The notes beneath the pieces are model-generated. The model made no database searches. It was not told the DNA's origin and saw only the letters and a program-made list of their open reading frames with translations. Source: Petrolisthes cinctipes (lineage: Eukaryota > Arthropoda > Malacostraca > Decapoda > Porcellanidae). From it: a stretch of 64,000 bases of DNA. The position numbers and the translations under genes are program-made. This document shows, piece by piece, positions 14,030 through 26,707 of the stretch; positions within the stretch are counted from its first letter, which is position 1, and the number at the start of each line of letters is the position of its first letter. The DNA lies in NCBI GenBank assembly GCA_033782935.1, contig JAWQEG010001234.1, positions 1,434,501 to 1,498,500 on the forward strand, in the 5' to 3' direction.

Positions 14030-15510
14030 AAATATCGAATTTTCGGGTGTTTGGAGCCTGAATTTGAGATATAAACGGGTACAGAAGATGCATGCACATA
14101 TCGAATTTTGTGCACCTAAAAGATCGATTATCAGCATGTTTTGGGCCTTAATTTTGAAAATACTCTAACACGGAGTAGGCATGTACAGATCGCTTCTGGG
14201 ACCCCAAAATATTGAATTTTCGGGTGTTTTGGGGGTGAATTTGAGATATCGACTTTGGGCACCTAAAATATCGATTTATAGCATGTTTTGGGCCTTTATT
14301 TTGAAAATATTCTAGCACTGAGTAGGCATGTACAGATCGCTTCTGGGACCCCAAAATACCGAATTTTCGGGTGTTTAGAGCCTGAATTGGAGATATAAAC
14401 GGGTACAGAAGATGCATTCACATATCGAGTTTTGGGCACCTAAACGATCGATTTTCAATATGTTTTGGGCCTGGATTATGAAAATACTCTAACACGAAGT
14501 AGGCATGTACAGTTCGCTTCTGGGGCCCCAAAATATCGAATTTTCGGCAGTTTTGGGCCTGAATTTGAGATATCGACTTTGGGCACCTAAAATCTCGATT
14601 TTTAGCATACTCTGGGCCTATATTTTGAAAATATTCTAGCACTAAGTAGGCATGTACAGATCACTTCTGGGACCCCTAAATATCGAATTTTCGGGTGTTT
14701 GGAGCCTGAATTTGAGATATAAACGGGTACGGAAGATGCATGCACATATCGACTTTTGGGCACCTAAAAGATCGATTTTCAGTATGTTTTGGGTCTGTAT
14801 TTTGAAAATACTCTAACACGGAGTAGGCAAGTACAGATTGCTTCTGGGACCCCAAAATATCGATTTTCCGGGTGTTTTTTGCCTGAAATTGAGATATCGA
14901 CTTTGGGCACCTAAAATATCGATTTTAAGCAAGTTTTGGGCCTATATTTTAAAAATATTCTAGCACTGAGTAGGCATGTACCGATAGCTTCTGTGACCAC
15001 AAAATATCGAATTTTCGGGTGTTTTGAGCCAGAATTTGAGATATAAACGGGTACATAAAATGCATGCACATATTGACTTTGGGCACCTAAAATATCGATT
15101 TTCAGCATGTTTTGGGCCTGTATTTTGAAAATACTTTTACACGGAGTAGGCATGTACAGATCGCTTCTGGGACCCCAAAATATCGAATTTTTTGGTGTTT
15201 TGAGGTTGAATTTTGGATAAAAACGTGTGCAGAAGATGCATACACATATTGACTTTGGTCACCTAAAATATCGATTTTCATCATGTTTCGGGCTTGTACT
15301 TTGAAAACATTCTAACTAGGAGTAGGCATGTACAGATCGCTTCTGGGACCCAAAAATATCGAATTTTCGGGTGTTTTCAGGTTTAATTTGGGATATAAAC
15401 GGTTGCAGAAGATGCATACACATATTGACTTTGGGATCCTAAAATATCGATTTTCATCATGTTTTGGGCCTGTATCTGAGTAGGCATGTACAGATCGCTT
15501 CTGGGACCCC
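14030..15510 (+). repeat. 1481-bp nine-monomer HOR, copy 1
   Basis: Landmark spacings from 14827 to 16308 are 147, 176, 176, 158, 177, 146, 177, 147 and 177 bp (total 1481). Boundaries are approximate to about 20 bp. A single-base deletion in copy 2 near 15673 (gatccttc) makes the offset 1482 upstream of it and 1481 after it. Confidence 0.85.
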
Positions 15511-16991
15511 AAAATATCGAATTTTCGGGTGTTTGGAGCCTGAATTTGAGATATAAACGTGTACAGAAGATGCATGCACATATCGACTTTTGTGCACCTA
15601 AAAGATCGATTATCAGCATGTTTTGGGCCTGAATTTTGAAAATACTCTAACACGGAGTAGGCATGTACAGATCCTTCTGGGACCCCAAAATATTGAATTT
15701 TCGGGTGTTTTGGGGCTGAATTTGAGATATCGACTTTGGGCACTTAAAATATCGATTTATAGCATGTTTTGGGCCTTTATTTTGAAAATATTCTAGCACT
15801 GAGTAGGCATGTACAGATCGCTTCTGGGACCCCAAAATACCGAATTTTCGGGTGTTTAGAGCCTGAATTGGAGATATAAACGGGTACAGAAGATGCATGC
15901 ACATATCGACTTTTGGGCACCTAAACGATCGATTTTCAATATGTTTTGGGCCTGGATTATGAAAATACTCTAACACGAAGTAGGCATGTACGGTTCGCTT
16001 CTGGGGCCCCAAAATATCGAATTTTCGGCAGTTTTGGGCCTGAATTTGAGATATCGACTTTGGGCACCTAAAATCTCGATTTTTAGCATACTCTGGGCCT
16101 ATATTTTGAAAATATTCTAGCACTAAGTAGGCATGTACAGATCACTTCTGGGACCCCTAAATATCGAATTTTCGGGTGTTTGGAGCCTGAATTTGAGATA
16201 TAAACGGGTACGGAAGATGCATGCACATATCGACTTTTGGGCACCTAAAAGATCGATTTTCAGTATGTTTTGGGTCTGTATTTTGAAAATACTCTAACAC
16301 GGAGTAGGCAAGTACAGATTGCTTCTGGGACCCCAAAATATCGATTTTCCGGGTGTTTTTTGCCTGAAACTGAGATATCGACTTTGGGCACCTAAAATAT
16401 CGATTTTAAGCAAGTTTTGGGCCTATATTTTAAAAATATTCTAGCACTGAGTAGGCATGTACCGATAGCTTCTGTGACCACAAAATATCGAATTTTCGGG
16501 TGTTTTGAGCCAGAATTTGAGATATAAACGGGTACATAAAATGCATGCACATATTGACTTTGGGCACCTAAAATATCGATTTTCAGCATGTTTTGGGCCT
16601 GTATTTTGAAAATACTTTTACACGGGGTAGGCATGTACAGATCGCTTCTGGGACCCCAAAATATCGAATTTTTTGGTGTTTTGAGGTTGAATTTTGGATA
16701 AAAACGGGTGCAGAAGATGCATACACATATTGACTTTGGTCACCTAAAATATCGATTTTCATCATGTTTTGGGCTTGTACTTTGAAAACATTCTAACTAG
16801 GAGTAGGCATGTACAGATCGCTTCTGGGACCCAAAAATATCGAATTTTCGGGTGTTTTCAGGTTTAATTTGGGATATAAACGGGTGCAGAAGATGCATAC
16901 ACATATTGACTTTGGGATCCTAAAATATCGATTTTCATCATGTTTTGGGCCTGTATCTGAGTAGGCATGTACAGATCGCTTCTGGGACCCC
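15511..16991 (+). repeat. 1481-bp nine-monomer HOR, copy 2
   Basis: This tandem partner of 14030-15510 is near-identical, with shared oddities such as tactctgggcc and the aagcaagttttggg variant (14927 and 16408). Its right part is also the start of the 2447-bp doubling, so the two HORs overlap and this segment took part in both events. Confidence 0.85.
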
Positions 16992-18708
16992 AAAATATCG
17001 AATTTTCGTGTGTTTGAAGCTTGAATTTGAGATATAAACGGGTACAGAAGATGCATGCACATATCGACTTTGGGCACCTAAAATATCGATTTTTAGCATG
17101 TTTTGGGCCTATTTTTTGAAAATATTCTAGCACTAAGTAGGCATGTACAGATCACTTCTGGGACCCCAAAATATCGAATTTTCGGGTGTGTTGAGCCTTA
17201 ATTTGAGATATAAACGGGTACACTTAAAATATCGATTTTTAGCATGTTTTGAGCCTATATTTTGAAAACATTCTAGCACTGAGTAGGCATGTACAGATCG
17301 CTTCTGGGACCCAAAAATATCGAATATTCGGGTGTTTTGAGGTTGAATTTGGGATACAAACGGGTGCAGAAGATGCATGCACATATTGACTTTAGTCACC
17401 TAAAATATCGATTTTCAGCATGTTTTGGGCCTGTATTTTGAAAATACTCTAACACGGAGTAGGCAAGTACAGATCGCTTCTGGGACCCCAAAATGTCGAA
17501 TTTTCGTGTGTTTGGAGCCTGAATTTGAGATATAAACGGGTACAGAAGATGCATGCACATATCGACTTTTGGGCACCTAAAAGATCGATTTTCAGCAAGT
17601 TTTGGGCCTGTATATTGAAAATTCCCTAACACAGAGTAGGGATGTACAGAAAGCTTCTGGGACCCCAAAATATAGAATTTTAGGGTGTTTTGAACCTGAA
17701 TTTGAGATATCGACTTTGGGCACCAAAAATATAGATTTTTAGCATGTTTTGGGCCTATATTTTGAAAATATTCTAGCACTAAGTAGGCATGTACAGATCA
17801 CTTCTGGGACCCCAAAATATCGAATTTTCGGGTGTGTTGAGCCTGAATTTGAGATATAAACAGGTACACTTAAAATATAGATTTTTAGCATGTTTTGAGC
17901 CTATATTTTGAAAATATTCTAGGACTGAGTAGGCATGTACAGATCGCTTCTGGGACCCAAAAATATCGAATTTTCGGGTGTTTTGAGGTTGAAATTGGGA
18001 TATAAACGGGTGCAGAAGATGCATGCACATATCGACTTTTGGGCACCTAAAATATCGATTTTCAGTATGTTTTAGGCCTGTACTTTGAAAATACTCTAAC
18101 ACGGAGTAGGCATGTACAGTTCGCTTCTGGGACACCAAAATATCGAATTTTCGGGAGTTTTGGGCCTGAATTTGAAATATCGACTTTGGGCACCAAAAAT
18201 ATCGATTTTTAGCATGTTTTGAGCCTATATTTTGAAAATATTCTAGCACTAAGTAGGCATGTACAGATCACTTGTGGGACCCCAAAATATCGAATTTTCG
18301 GGTGTGTTGAGCCTGAATTTGAGATATAAACAGGTACACTTAAAATATCGATTTTTAGCATGTTTTGAGCCTATATTTTGAAAATATTCTAGGACTGAGT
18401 AGGCATGTACAGATCGCTTCTGGGACCCAAAAATATCGAATATTCGGGTGTTTTGAGGTTGAAATTGGGATATAAACGGGTGCAGAAGATGCATACACAT
18501 ACTGACTTTGGTCACCTAAAATATCTATTTTGAGCATGTTTTGGGCCTGTATTTTGAAAATACTCTAACACGAATTAGGCAAGTACAGATTGTTTCTGGG
18601 ACCCAAAATATCGAATTTTCGTGTGTTTGGAGCCTGAATTTGAGATATAAACGGGTACAGAAGATGCATGCACATATCGACTTTTGGGCACCTAAAAGAT
18701 CGATTTTC
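16262..18708 (+). repeat. 2447-bp fifteen-monomer HOR, copy 1
   Basis: Landmarks from 16308 to 18755 give monomers of 147, 176, 176, 158, 176, 146, 176, 177, 147, 146, 177, 147, 146, 176 and 176 bp, total 2447. Three 146-bp monomers (gggtac or aggtac joined to acttaaaat) are characteristic. Boundaries are approximate. Confidence 0.9.
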
Positions 18709-21155
18709 AGTATGTTTTGGGTCTGTATTTTGAAAATACTCTAACACGGAGTAGGCAAGTACAGATTGCTTCTGGGACCCCAAAATATCGATTTTCCGGG
18801 TGTTTTTTGCCTGAAACTGAGATATCGACTTTGGGCACCTAAAATATCGATTTTAAGCAAGTTTTGGGCCTATATTTTAAAAATATTCTAGCACTGAGTA
18901 GGCATGTACCGATAGCTTCTGTGACCACAAAATATCGAATTTTCGGGTGTTTTGAGCCAGAATTTGAGATATAAACGGGTACATAAAATGCATGCACATA
19001 TTGACTTTGGGCACCTAAAATATCGATTTTCAGCATGTTTTGGGCCTGTATTTTGAAAATACTTTTACACGGGGTAGGCATGTACAGATCGCTTCTGGGA
19101 CCCCAAAATATCGAATTTTTTGGTGTTTTGAGGTTGAATTTTGGATAAAAACGGGTGCAGAAGATGCATACACATATTGACTTTGGTCACCTAAAATATC
19201 GATTTTCATCATGTTTTGGGCTTGTACTTTGAAAACATTCTAACTAGGAGTAGGCATGTACAGATCGCTTCTGGGACCCAAAAATATCGAATTTTCGGGT
19301 GTTTTCAGGTTTAATTTGGGATATAAACGGGTGCAGAAGATGCATACACATATTGACTTTGGGATCCTAAAATATCGATTTTCATCATGTTTTGGGCCTG
19401 TATCTGAGTAGGCATGTACACATCGCTTCTGGGACCCCAAAATATCGAATTTTCGTGTGTTTGAAGCTTGAATTTGAGATATAAACGGGTACAGAAGATG
19501 CATGCACATATCGACTTTGGGCACCTAAAATATCGATTTTTAGCATGTTTTGGGCCTATTTTTTGAAAATATTCTAGCACTAAGTAGGCATGTACAGATC
19601 ACTTCTGGGACCCCAAAATATCGAATTTTCGGGTGTGTTGAGCCTTAATTTGAGATATAAACGGGTACACTTAAAATATCGATTTTTAGCATGTTTTGAG
19701 CCTATATTTTGAAAACATTCTAGCACTGAGTAGGCATGTACAGATCGCTTCTGGGACCCAAAAATATCGAATATTCGGGTGTTTTGAGGTTGAATTTGGG
19801 ATACAAACGGGTGCAGAAGATGCATGCACATATTGACTTTAGTCACCTAAAATATCGATTTTCAGCATGTTTTGGGCCTGTATTTTGAAAATACTCTAAC
19901 ACGGAGTAGGCAAGTACAGATCGCTTCTGGGACCCCAAAATGTCGAATTTTCGTGTGTTTGGAGCCTGAATTTGAGATATAAACGGGTACAGAAGATGCA
20001 TGCACATATCGACTTTTGGGCACCTAAAAGATCGATTTTCAGCAAGTTTTGGGCCTGTATATTGAAAATTCCCTAACACAGAGTAGGCATGTACAGAAAG
20101 CTTCTGGGACCCCAAAATATAGAATTTTAGGGTGTTTTGAACCTGAATTTGAGATATCGACTTTGGGCACCAAAAATATAGATTTTTAGCATGTTTTGGG
20201 CCTATATTTTGAAAATATTCTAGCACTAAGTAGGCATGTACAGATCACTTCTGGGACCCCAAAATATCGAATTTTCGGGTGTGTTGAGCCTGAATTTGAG
20301 ATATAAACAGGTACACTTAAAATATAGATTTTTAGCATGTTTTGAGCCTATATTTTGAAAATATTCTAGGACTGAGTAGGCATGTACAGATCGCTTCTGG
20401 GACCCAAAAATATCGAATTTTCGGGTGTTTTGAGGTTGAAATTGGGATATAAACGGGTGCAGAAGATGCATGCACATATCGACTTTTGGGCACCTAAAAT
20501 ATCGATTTTCAGTATGTTTTAGGCCTGTACTTTGAAAATACTCTAACACGGAGTAGGCATGTACAGTTCGCTTCTGGGACACCAAAATATCGAATTTTCG
20601 GGAGTTTTGGGCCTGAATTTGAAATATCGACTTTGGGCACCAAAAATATCGATTTTTAGCATGTTTTGAGCCTATATTTTGAAAATATTCTAGCACTAAG
20701 TAGGCATGTACAGATCACTTGTGGGACCCCAAAATATCGAATTTTCGGGTGTGTTGAGCCTGAATTTGAGATATAAACAGGTACACTTAAAATATCGATT
20801 TTTAGCATGTTTTGAGCCTATATTTTGAAAATATTCTAGGACTGAGTAGGCATGTACAGATCGCTTCTGGGACCCAAAAATATCGAATATTCGGGTGTTT
20901 TGAGGTTGAAATTGGGATATAAACGGGTGCAGAAGATGCATACACATACTGACTTTGGTCACCTAAAATATCTATTTTGAGCATGTTTTGGGCCTGTATT
21001 TTGAAAATACTCTAACACGAATTAGGCAAGTACAGATTGTTTCTGGGACCCAAAATATCGAATTTTCGTGTGTTTGGAGCCTGAATTTGAGATATAAACG
21101 GGTACAGAAGATGCATGCACATATCGACTTTTGGGCACCTAAAAGATCGATTTTC
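18709..21155 (+). repeat. 2447-bp fifteen-monomer HOR, copy 2
   Basis: This is an almost perfect copy of 16262-18708. By eye I found only two substitutions: 17641 (g) against 20088 (c), and 16974 (g) against 19421 (c). Such identity implies a very recent duplication, or an assembly duplication. Confidence 0.9.
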
Positions 21156-21700
21156 AGTATGTTTTGGGCCTGTATATTGAAAATACTCTATCACTGAGTA
21201 GGCATGTACAGTTCGTTTCTGGGACCCCAAAATATCGAATGTTCGGGTGTTTTGAGCCTGAATTTGAGATATCGACTTTGGGCACCTAAAATATCGATTT
21301 TAGCATGTTTTGGGCCTATATTTTGAAAATATTCTAGCACTGAGTAGGCATGTACAGATCGCTTCTGGGACCCCAAAAAATCGAATTTTTGGGTGTTTTG
21401 AACCTGAATTTGAGATATAAACAGGTACTGAAGATGCATGCATATATTGACTTTTGGGCACCTAAAATATCGATTTTGAGCATGTTTTTGGTCTGTATCT
21501 TGAAAACATTTTAACTAGAAGTAGGCATGTACAGATCGTTTCTACGACCCAAAAATACCTAATTTTCGGGTGTTTTGAGCCTGAATTTGAGATATAAACG
21601 GGTACAGAAGGTGCATCCCCATATCGACTTTGGACACTTAATATATCGATTTTTAGCATGTGTTGAGCCTATATTTTGAAAACATTCTATCACTGAGTAG
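21156..21700 (+). repeat. Satellite monomers between HOR blocks
   Basis: These are ordinary monomers linking the 2447-bp doubling to long-range block B. They include one 147-bp-class unit. No other feature is visible. Confidence 0.8.
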
Positions 21701-24700
21701 GCATGTACAGATCGCTTCTGGGACCCAAAAATATCGAATATTCGGGTGTTTTGAGGTAGAATTTGGGATACAAACGGGTGCAGAAGATGCATACACATAT
21801 TGACTTTGGTCACCTAAAATATCGATTTTCAGCATGTTTTGGGCTTGTATTTTGAAAATAGTCTAACACGGAGTAGGCAAGTACAGATCGCTTCTGGGAC
21901 CCCAAAATTTCGAATTTTCGTGTGTTTGGAGCCTGAATTTGAGATATAAACGGGTACAGAAGATGCATGCACATATTGACTTTGGGCACCTAAAAGATCG
22001 ATTTTCAGTAAGTTTTGGCCCTGTATATTGAAAATACTTTAACACGGAGAAGGCATGTACAGATCGCTTCTAGGACCCAAAAATACCGAATTTTCGGGTG
22101 TTTTGAGCCTGAATTTGAGATATAAACGGGTACAGAAGATGCATGCACATATCGACTTTTGGGCACCTAAAGGATCGATTTTCAGTATGTTTTGAGCCTG
22201 TATATTGAAAATACTTTAACACGGAGTAAGCATGTACAGATCGTTTCTAGGACCCAAAAATACCGAATTTTCGGGTGTTTTGAGCCTGAATTTGAGATAT
22301 AAATGAGTGCAGAAGTTGCATACACATTTTGACTTTGGGCACCTAAAATATCGATTTTCAGCATGTTTTGGGCCTGTATCTGAATAGGCATGTACAGATC
22401 GCTTCTGGGACCCCAAAATATCGAATTTTCGGGTGTTTGGAGCCTGAATTTAAGATATAAACGGGTACAGAAGATGCATGCACATATCGACTTTTTGGCA
22501 CCTAAAAAATCGATTTTCTGTATGTTTTGGGCCTGTATATTGAAAATACTCTAACACGGAGTAGGCATGTACAGTTCGCTTCTGGAACCCCAAAATATCG
22601 AATTTTCGGGTGTTTTGGGCCTGAATTTGAGATATCGACTTTTGGCACCTAAAATATAGATTTTTAGCATGTTTTGGGCCTATATTTTGAAAATATTCTA
22701 GCACTAAGTAGGCATGTACAGATCACTTCTGGGATCCCAAAATATCGAATTTTCGGGTGTTTCGAGCCTGAATTTGAGATATAAAACGGGTACAGAAGAT
22801 ACATGCACATATCGACTTTGGACACTTAAAATATCGATTTTTAGCATATTTTGAGCCTGTATTTCGAAAATACTCTAACACGGAGTAGGCATGTACAGTT
22901 CGCTTCTGGGACCCCAAAATATCGAATTTTCGGGTGTTTTTGGCCTGAATTTGCGATATCGACTTTGGGCACCTAAAATATCGATTTTTAGCATGTTTTG
23001 GGCCTATATTTTGAAAATATTCTAGCACTAAGTAGGCATGTACAGATCACTTCTGGGATCCCAAAATATCGAATTTTCGGGTGTTTTGAGCCTGAATTTG
23101 ATATATAAACGGGTACAGAAGATGCATGCACATATCGACTTTGGACACTTAAAATATTGATTTTTAGCATGTTTTGAGCCTATATTTTGAAAACATTCTA
23201 GCACTGAGTAGGCATGTACAGATCGCTTCTGGGACCCAAAAATATCGAATTTTCTGGTGTTTTGAGGTTGAATTTGGAATATAAACGGGTACAGAAGATG
23301 CATCCACATATCGAATTTTGGGGATCTAAAAGATCGATTTTCAGTATGTTTTGGCCTGTATATTGAAAATACTCTAACACGGAGTAGGCATGTACAGATC
23401 GCTTCTGGGACCCCAAAATATCGAATTTTCGGGTGTTTTGGGGCTGAATTTGAGATATCGACTTTGGGCACCTAAAATATCGATTTTTAGCATGTTTTGG
23501 GCCTATATTTTGAAAATATTCTATCAATGAGTAGGCATGTACAGATCGCTTCTGGGACCCGAAAAGACCGAATTTTCGGGTGTTTAGAGCCTGAATTGGA
23601 GATATAAACGGGTACAGAAGATGCATGCACATATCGACTTTTGGGCACCTAAACGATCGATTTTCAATATGTTTTGGGCCTGGATTATGAAAATACTCTA
23701 ACACGAAGTAGGCATGTACAGTTCGCTTCTGGGGCCCCAAAATATCGAATTTTCGGCAGTTTTGGGCCAGAATTTGAGATATCGACTTTGGGCACCTAAA
23801 ATCTCGATTTTTAGCATACTCTGGGCCTATATTTTGAAAATATTCTAGCACTAAGTAGGCATGTACAGATCACTTCTGGGACCCCAAAATATCGAATTTT
23901 TCGGGTGTTTTGAGCCTGAATTTGAGATATAAACGGGTACAAAAGATGCATGCACATATCGACTTTTGGGCACCTAAAATATCAATTTTGAGCATGTTTT
24001 GGGTCTGTATCTTAAAAAACATTCTAACTAGGAGTAGGCATGTACAGATCGCTTCTGGGACCCAAAAATACCGAATTCTCGGGTGTTTTGAGCCTGAATT
24101 TGAGATATAAACGGGTACAGAAAATGCATGCACATATCGACTTTGGACACTTAAAATATCGATTTCTAGCATGTTTTGAGCCTATATTTTGAAAACATTC
24201 TAGCACTGAGTAGGCATGTACAGATCGCTTCTGGGACCCAAAAATATCGAATTTCCAGGTGTTTTGAGGTTGAATTTGAGATATAAACGTGAGCATAAGA
24301 TGCATACACATATTAACTTTGGGCACCTAAAATATCGATTTTCAGCCTGTTTTGGGCCTGTATCTGAGTAGGCATATACAGATCGCTTCTGGGACCCCAA
24401 AATATCGATTTTTCGGGTGTTTGGAGACTGAATTTGAGATATAAACGGGTACAGAAGATGCATGCACATATCGACTTTTGGGCACATAAAATATCGATTT
24501 TCTGTATGTTTTCGGCCTGTATTTTGAAAATACTCAAACACTAAGTAAGCATGTACAGATCGCTTTTAGGACCCCAAAATATCGAATTTTTGGGTGTTTT
24601 GGGCCTGAATTTGAGAGATCGACTTTGGGCACCTAAAATATCGATTTTTTGCATGTTTTGGGCCTATATTTTGAAAATATTCTAGCACTAAGTAGGCATA

Positions 24701-25736
24701 TACAGATCACTTCTGGGACCCCAAAATATCGAATTCTTGGGTGTTTTGAGCATGAATTTGAGATATAAACGGGTACAGAACATGCATGCACATATCGACT
24801 TTGGACACTTAAAATATCGATTTTTAGCATGTTTTGAGCCTATATTTTGAAAACATTCTAGCACTGCGTAGGCATGTACAGATCGCTTCTGGGACCCAAA
24901 AATATCGAATTTTCGGGTGTTTTAATGTTGAATTTGGGATATAAACGTGTGCAAAAGATGCATACACATATTGACTTTGGTCACCTAAAAAATCTTTTTT
25001 CAGCATGTTTTGGGCCTGTATTTTGAAAATACTCTAACACGGAGTAGGCAAGTACAAATCGCTTCTGGGACCCCAAAATATCGAATTTTCGGGTGTTTGG
25101 AGCCTGAATTTGAGATATAAACGGGTACAGAAGATGCATGCACATATCGACTTTTGTGCACCTAAAAGATCGATTATCAGCATGTTTTGGGCCTGAATTT
25201 TGAAAATACTCTAACACGGAGTAGGCATGTACAGATCGCTTCTGGGATCCCAAAATATCGAATTTTCGGGTGTTTTGGGGCTGAATTTGAGATATCGACT
25301 TTGGGCACCTAAAATATCGATTTTTAGCATGTTTTGGGCCTTTATTTTGAAAATATTCTAGCACTGAGTAGGCATGTACAGATCGCTTATGGGACCACAA
25401 AATAGCGAATTTTCGGGTGTTTAGAGCCTGAATTGGAGATATAAACGGGTACAGAAGATGCATGCACATATCGACTTTTGGGCACCTAAACGATCGATTT
25501 TCAATATGTTTTGGGCCTGGATTATGAAAATACTCTAACACGAAGTAGGCATGTACAGTTCGCTTCTGGGGCCCCAAAATATCGAATTTTCGGCAGTTTT
25601 GGGCCTGAATTTGAGATATCGACTTTGGGCACCTAAAATCTCGATTTTTAGCATACTCTGGGCCTATATTTTGAAAATATTCTAGCACTAAGTAGGCATG
25701 TACAGATCACTTCTGGGACCCATAAATATCGAATTT
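21701..25736 (+). repeat. Long-range duplicated block, copy B
   Basis: This is the partner of 9320-14690, shorter because it has one copy of the 335-bp dimer and lacks 993 bp present in copy A. The 993-bp junction falls near 22700, within the linker and following landmark region. Its right end also resembles 14.05-14.69 and 15.5-16.1 kb, so it belongs to the same family as the 1481-bp HOR. Confidence 0.85.
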
Positions 25737-25872
25737 TCGGGTGTTTTGAGCCTGAATTTGAGATATAAACGGGTACAGAAGATGCATGCACATATCGACT
25801 TTTGGGCACCTAAAATATCGATTTTGAGCATGTTTTGGGTCTGTATCTTAAAAACATTCTAACTAGGAGTAG

Positions 25873-26048
25873 GCATGTACAGATCGCTTCTGGGACCCAA
25901 AAATATCAAATTTTCGGGTGTTTTGAGCCTGAATTTGAGATATAAACGGGTACAGAAGATTCATGAACATATCGACTATGGACACTTACAATATCGATTT
26001 TTAGCAAGTTTTGAGCCTATATTTTGAAAACATTCTAGCACTGAGTAG
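25873..26048 (+). repeat. Cycle monomer 1 (176 bp)
   Basis: A full-length monomer that follows an actaggag linker. Its diagnostic second half starts after ggacactta and its linker reads cattctagcactgag. Confidence 0.8.
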
Positions 26049-26206
26049 GCATGTACAGATAGCTTCTGGGACCCAAAAATATCGAATTTTCGGGTGTTTT
26101 GAGGATGAATTTGGGATATAAACAGGTGCAGAAGATGCATACACATATTGACTTTGGGTACCTAAAATATCGATTTCCAGCATGTTTTGGGCCTGTATCT
26201 GAGTCG
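26049..26206 (+). repeat. Cycle monomer 2 (158 bp, short linker)
   Basis: The linker is shortened to tgtatctgag, explained by loss of 18 bp between two ct dinucleotides. Related copies carry ttgaggttgaattt in place of ttgagcctgaattt, and catacacatattgac with the CpG changed to TpG. Confidence 0.8.
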
Positions 26207-26383
26207 GCATGTACAGATCGCTTATAAGACCACAATATATCGAATTTTCGGGTGTTTGGAGGCTAAATTTGAGATATAAACGGGTACAGAAGATGCATGC
26301 ACATATCGACTTTTGGGCACCTAAAATATCGATTTTCTGTATGTTTTGGGCCTGTATTTTGAAAATACTCTAACACAGAGTAG
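26207..26383 (+). repeat. Cycle monomer 3 (177 bp)
   Basis: A full-length monomer with gtgtttgga, ttttctgtatg and a linker of the tactctaacacggag type (here acacagag). The extra base comes from gacttttgggcacc against gactttggacact. Confidence 0.8.
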
Positions 26384-26530
26384 GCATGTACAGATCGCTT
26401 CTGAGACCCCAAAATATCGAATTTTCGTGTGTTTTGGGCCTGAATTTGAGATATCAACTTTAAGCACCTAAAATATCGATTTTCAGCATGTTTTGGGCCT
26501 GTATTTTTAAAATACTCTAACACGGAGTAG
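26384..26530 (+). repeat. Cycle monomer 4 (147 bp, half-unit 1 deletion)
   Basis: In this class 29 bp of half-unit 1 are missing: gagatat is joined directly to cgac (caac here), deleting from aaacgggtac to the next catat. The matching atat on both sides marks the junction. The tgcatgca palindrome is lost. Confidence 0.85.
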
Positions 26531-26707
26531 GCATGTACAGATCGCTGCTGGGACCCCAAAATATCGAATTTTCGGGTGTTTTGAGCCTGAATTTTAGATA
26601 TATACGGGTACAGAAGATGAATGTCCATATCGACTTTTGGGCACCTAAAATATCGATTTTGAGCATGTTTTGGGTCTGTATCTTGAAAACATTTTAACTA
26701 GGAGTAG
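26531..26707 (+). repeat. Cycle monomer 5 (177 bp)
   Basis: A full-length monomer with gattttgagcatg, gggtctgtatcttg and a linker ending aactaggag, after which the cycle restarts. Confidence 0.8.

Larger units (their letters stand above)
9320..14690 (+). repeat. Long-range duplicated block, copy A
   Basis: This block reappears at 21701-25736. The offset is 12381 bp at the left end, 12046 after the 335-bp duplication at 9744-10413, 11053 after a further 993 bp present only here (between about 10650 and 11650), and 11046 at the right end. The last step is due to small insertions near 12813-12845. Shared rare variants include the tactctggg form near 14605 and gatataaaacgggtac near 11730. The size steps show that copies differ mainly by whole-monomer gain or loss. 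Confidence 0.85.
25873..26707 (+). repeat. 835-bp five-monomer cycle (model HOR)
   Basis: The five monomers are 176, 158, 177, 147 and 177 bp, total 835. The same order of subtypes, with or without added monomers, recurs at 26708, 28571, 30258, 31593 and 38478 and inside the 1013-bp unit. I treat this as the basic higher-order cycle from which the larger HORs derive. That ancestry is inference; the spacing and order are read directly. Confidence 0.85.

Noticed and set aside
16262..21155. Retrotransposon or LTR pair as the cause of the near-identical 2447-bp direct repeats
   Set aside because: The repeats directly abut, consist entirely of monomers, and have no internal coding region, primer binding site or target-site duplication.
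24981..25688. 235-codon minus-strand open frame as a gene
   Set aside because: Same reason. Its copy in the 14-16 kb region is broken at different points, which is not expected for a constrained gene.
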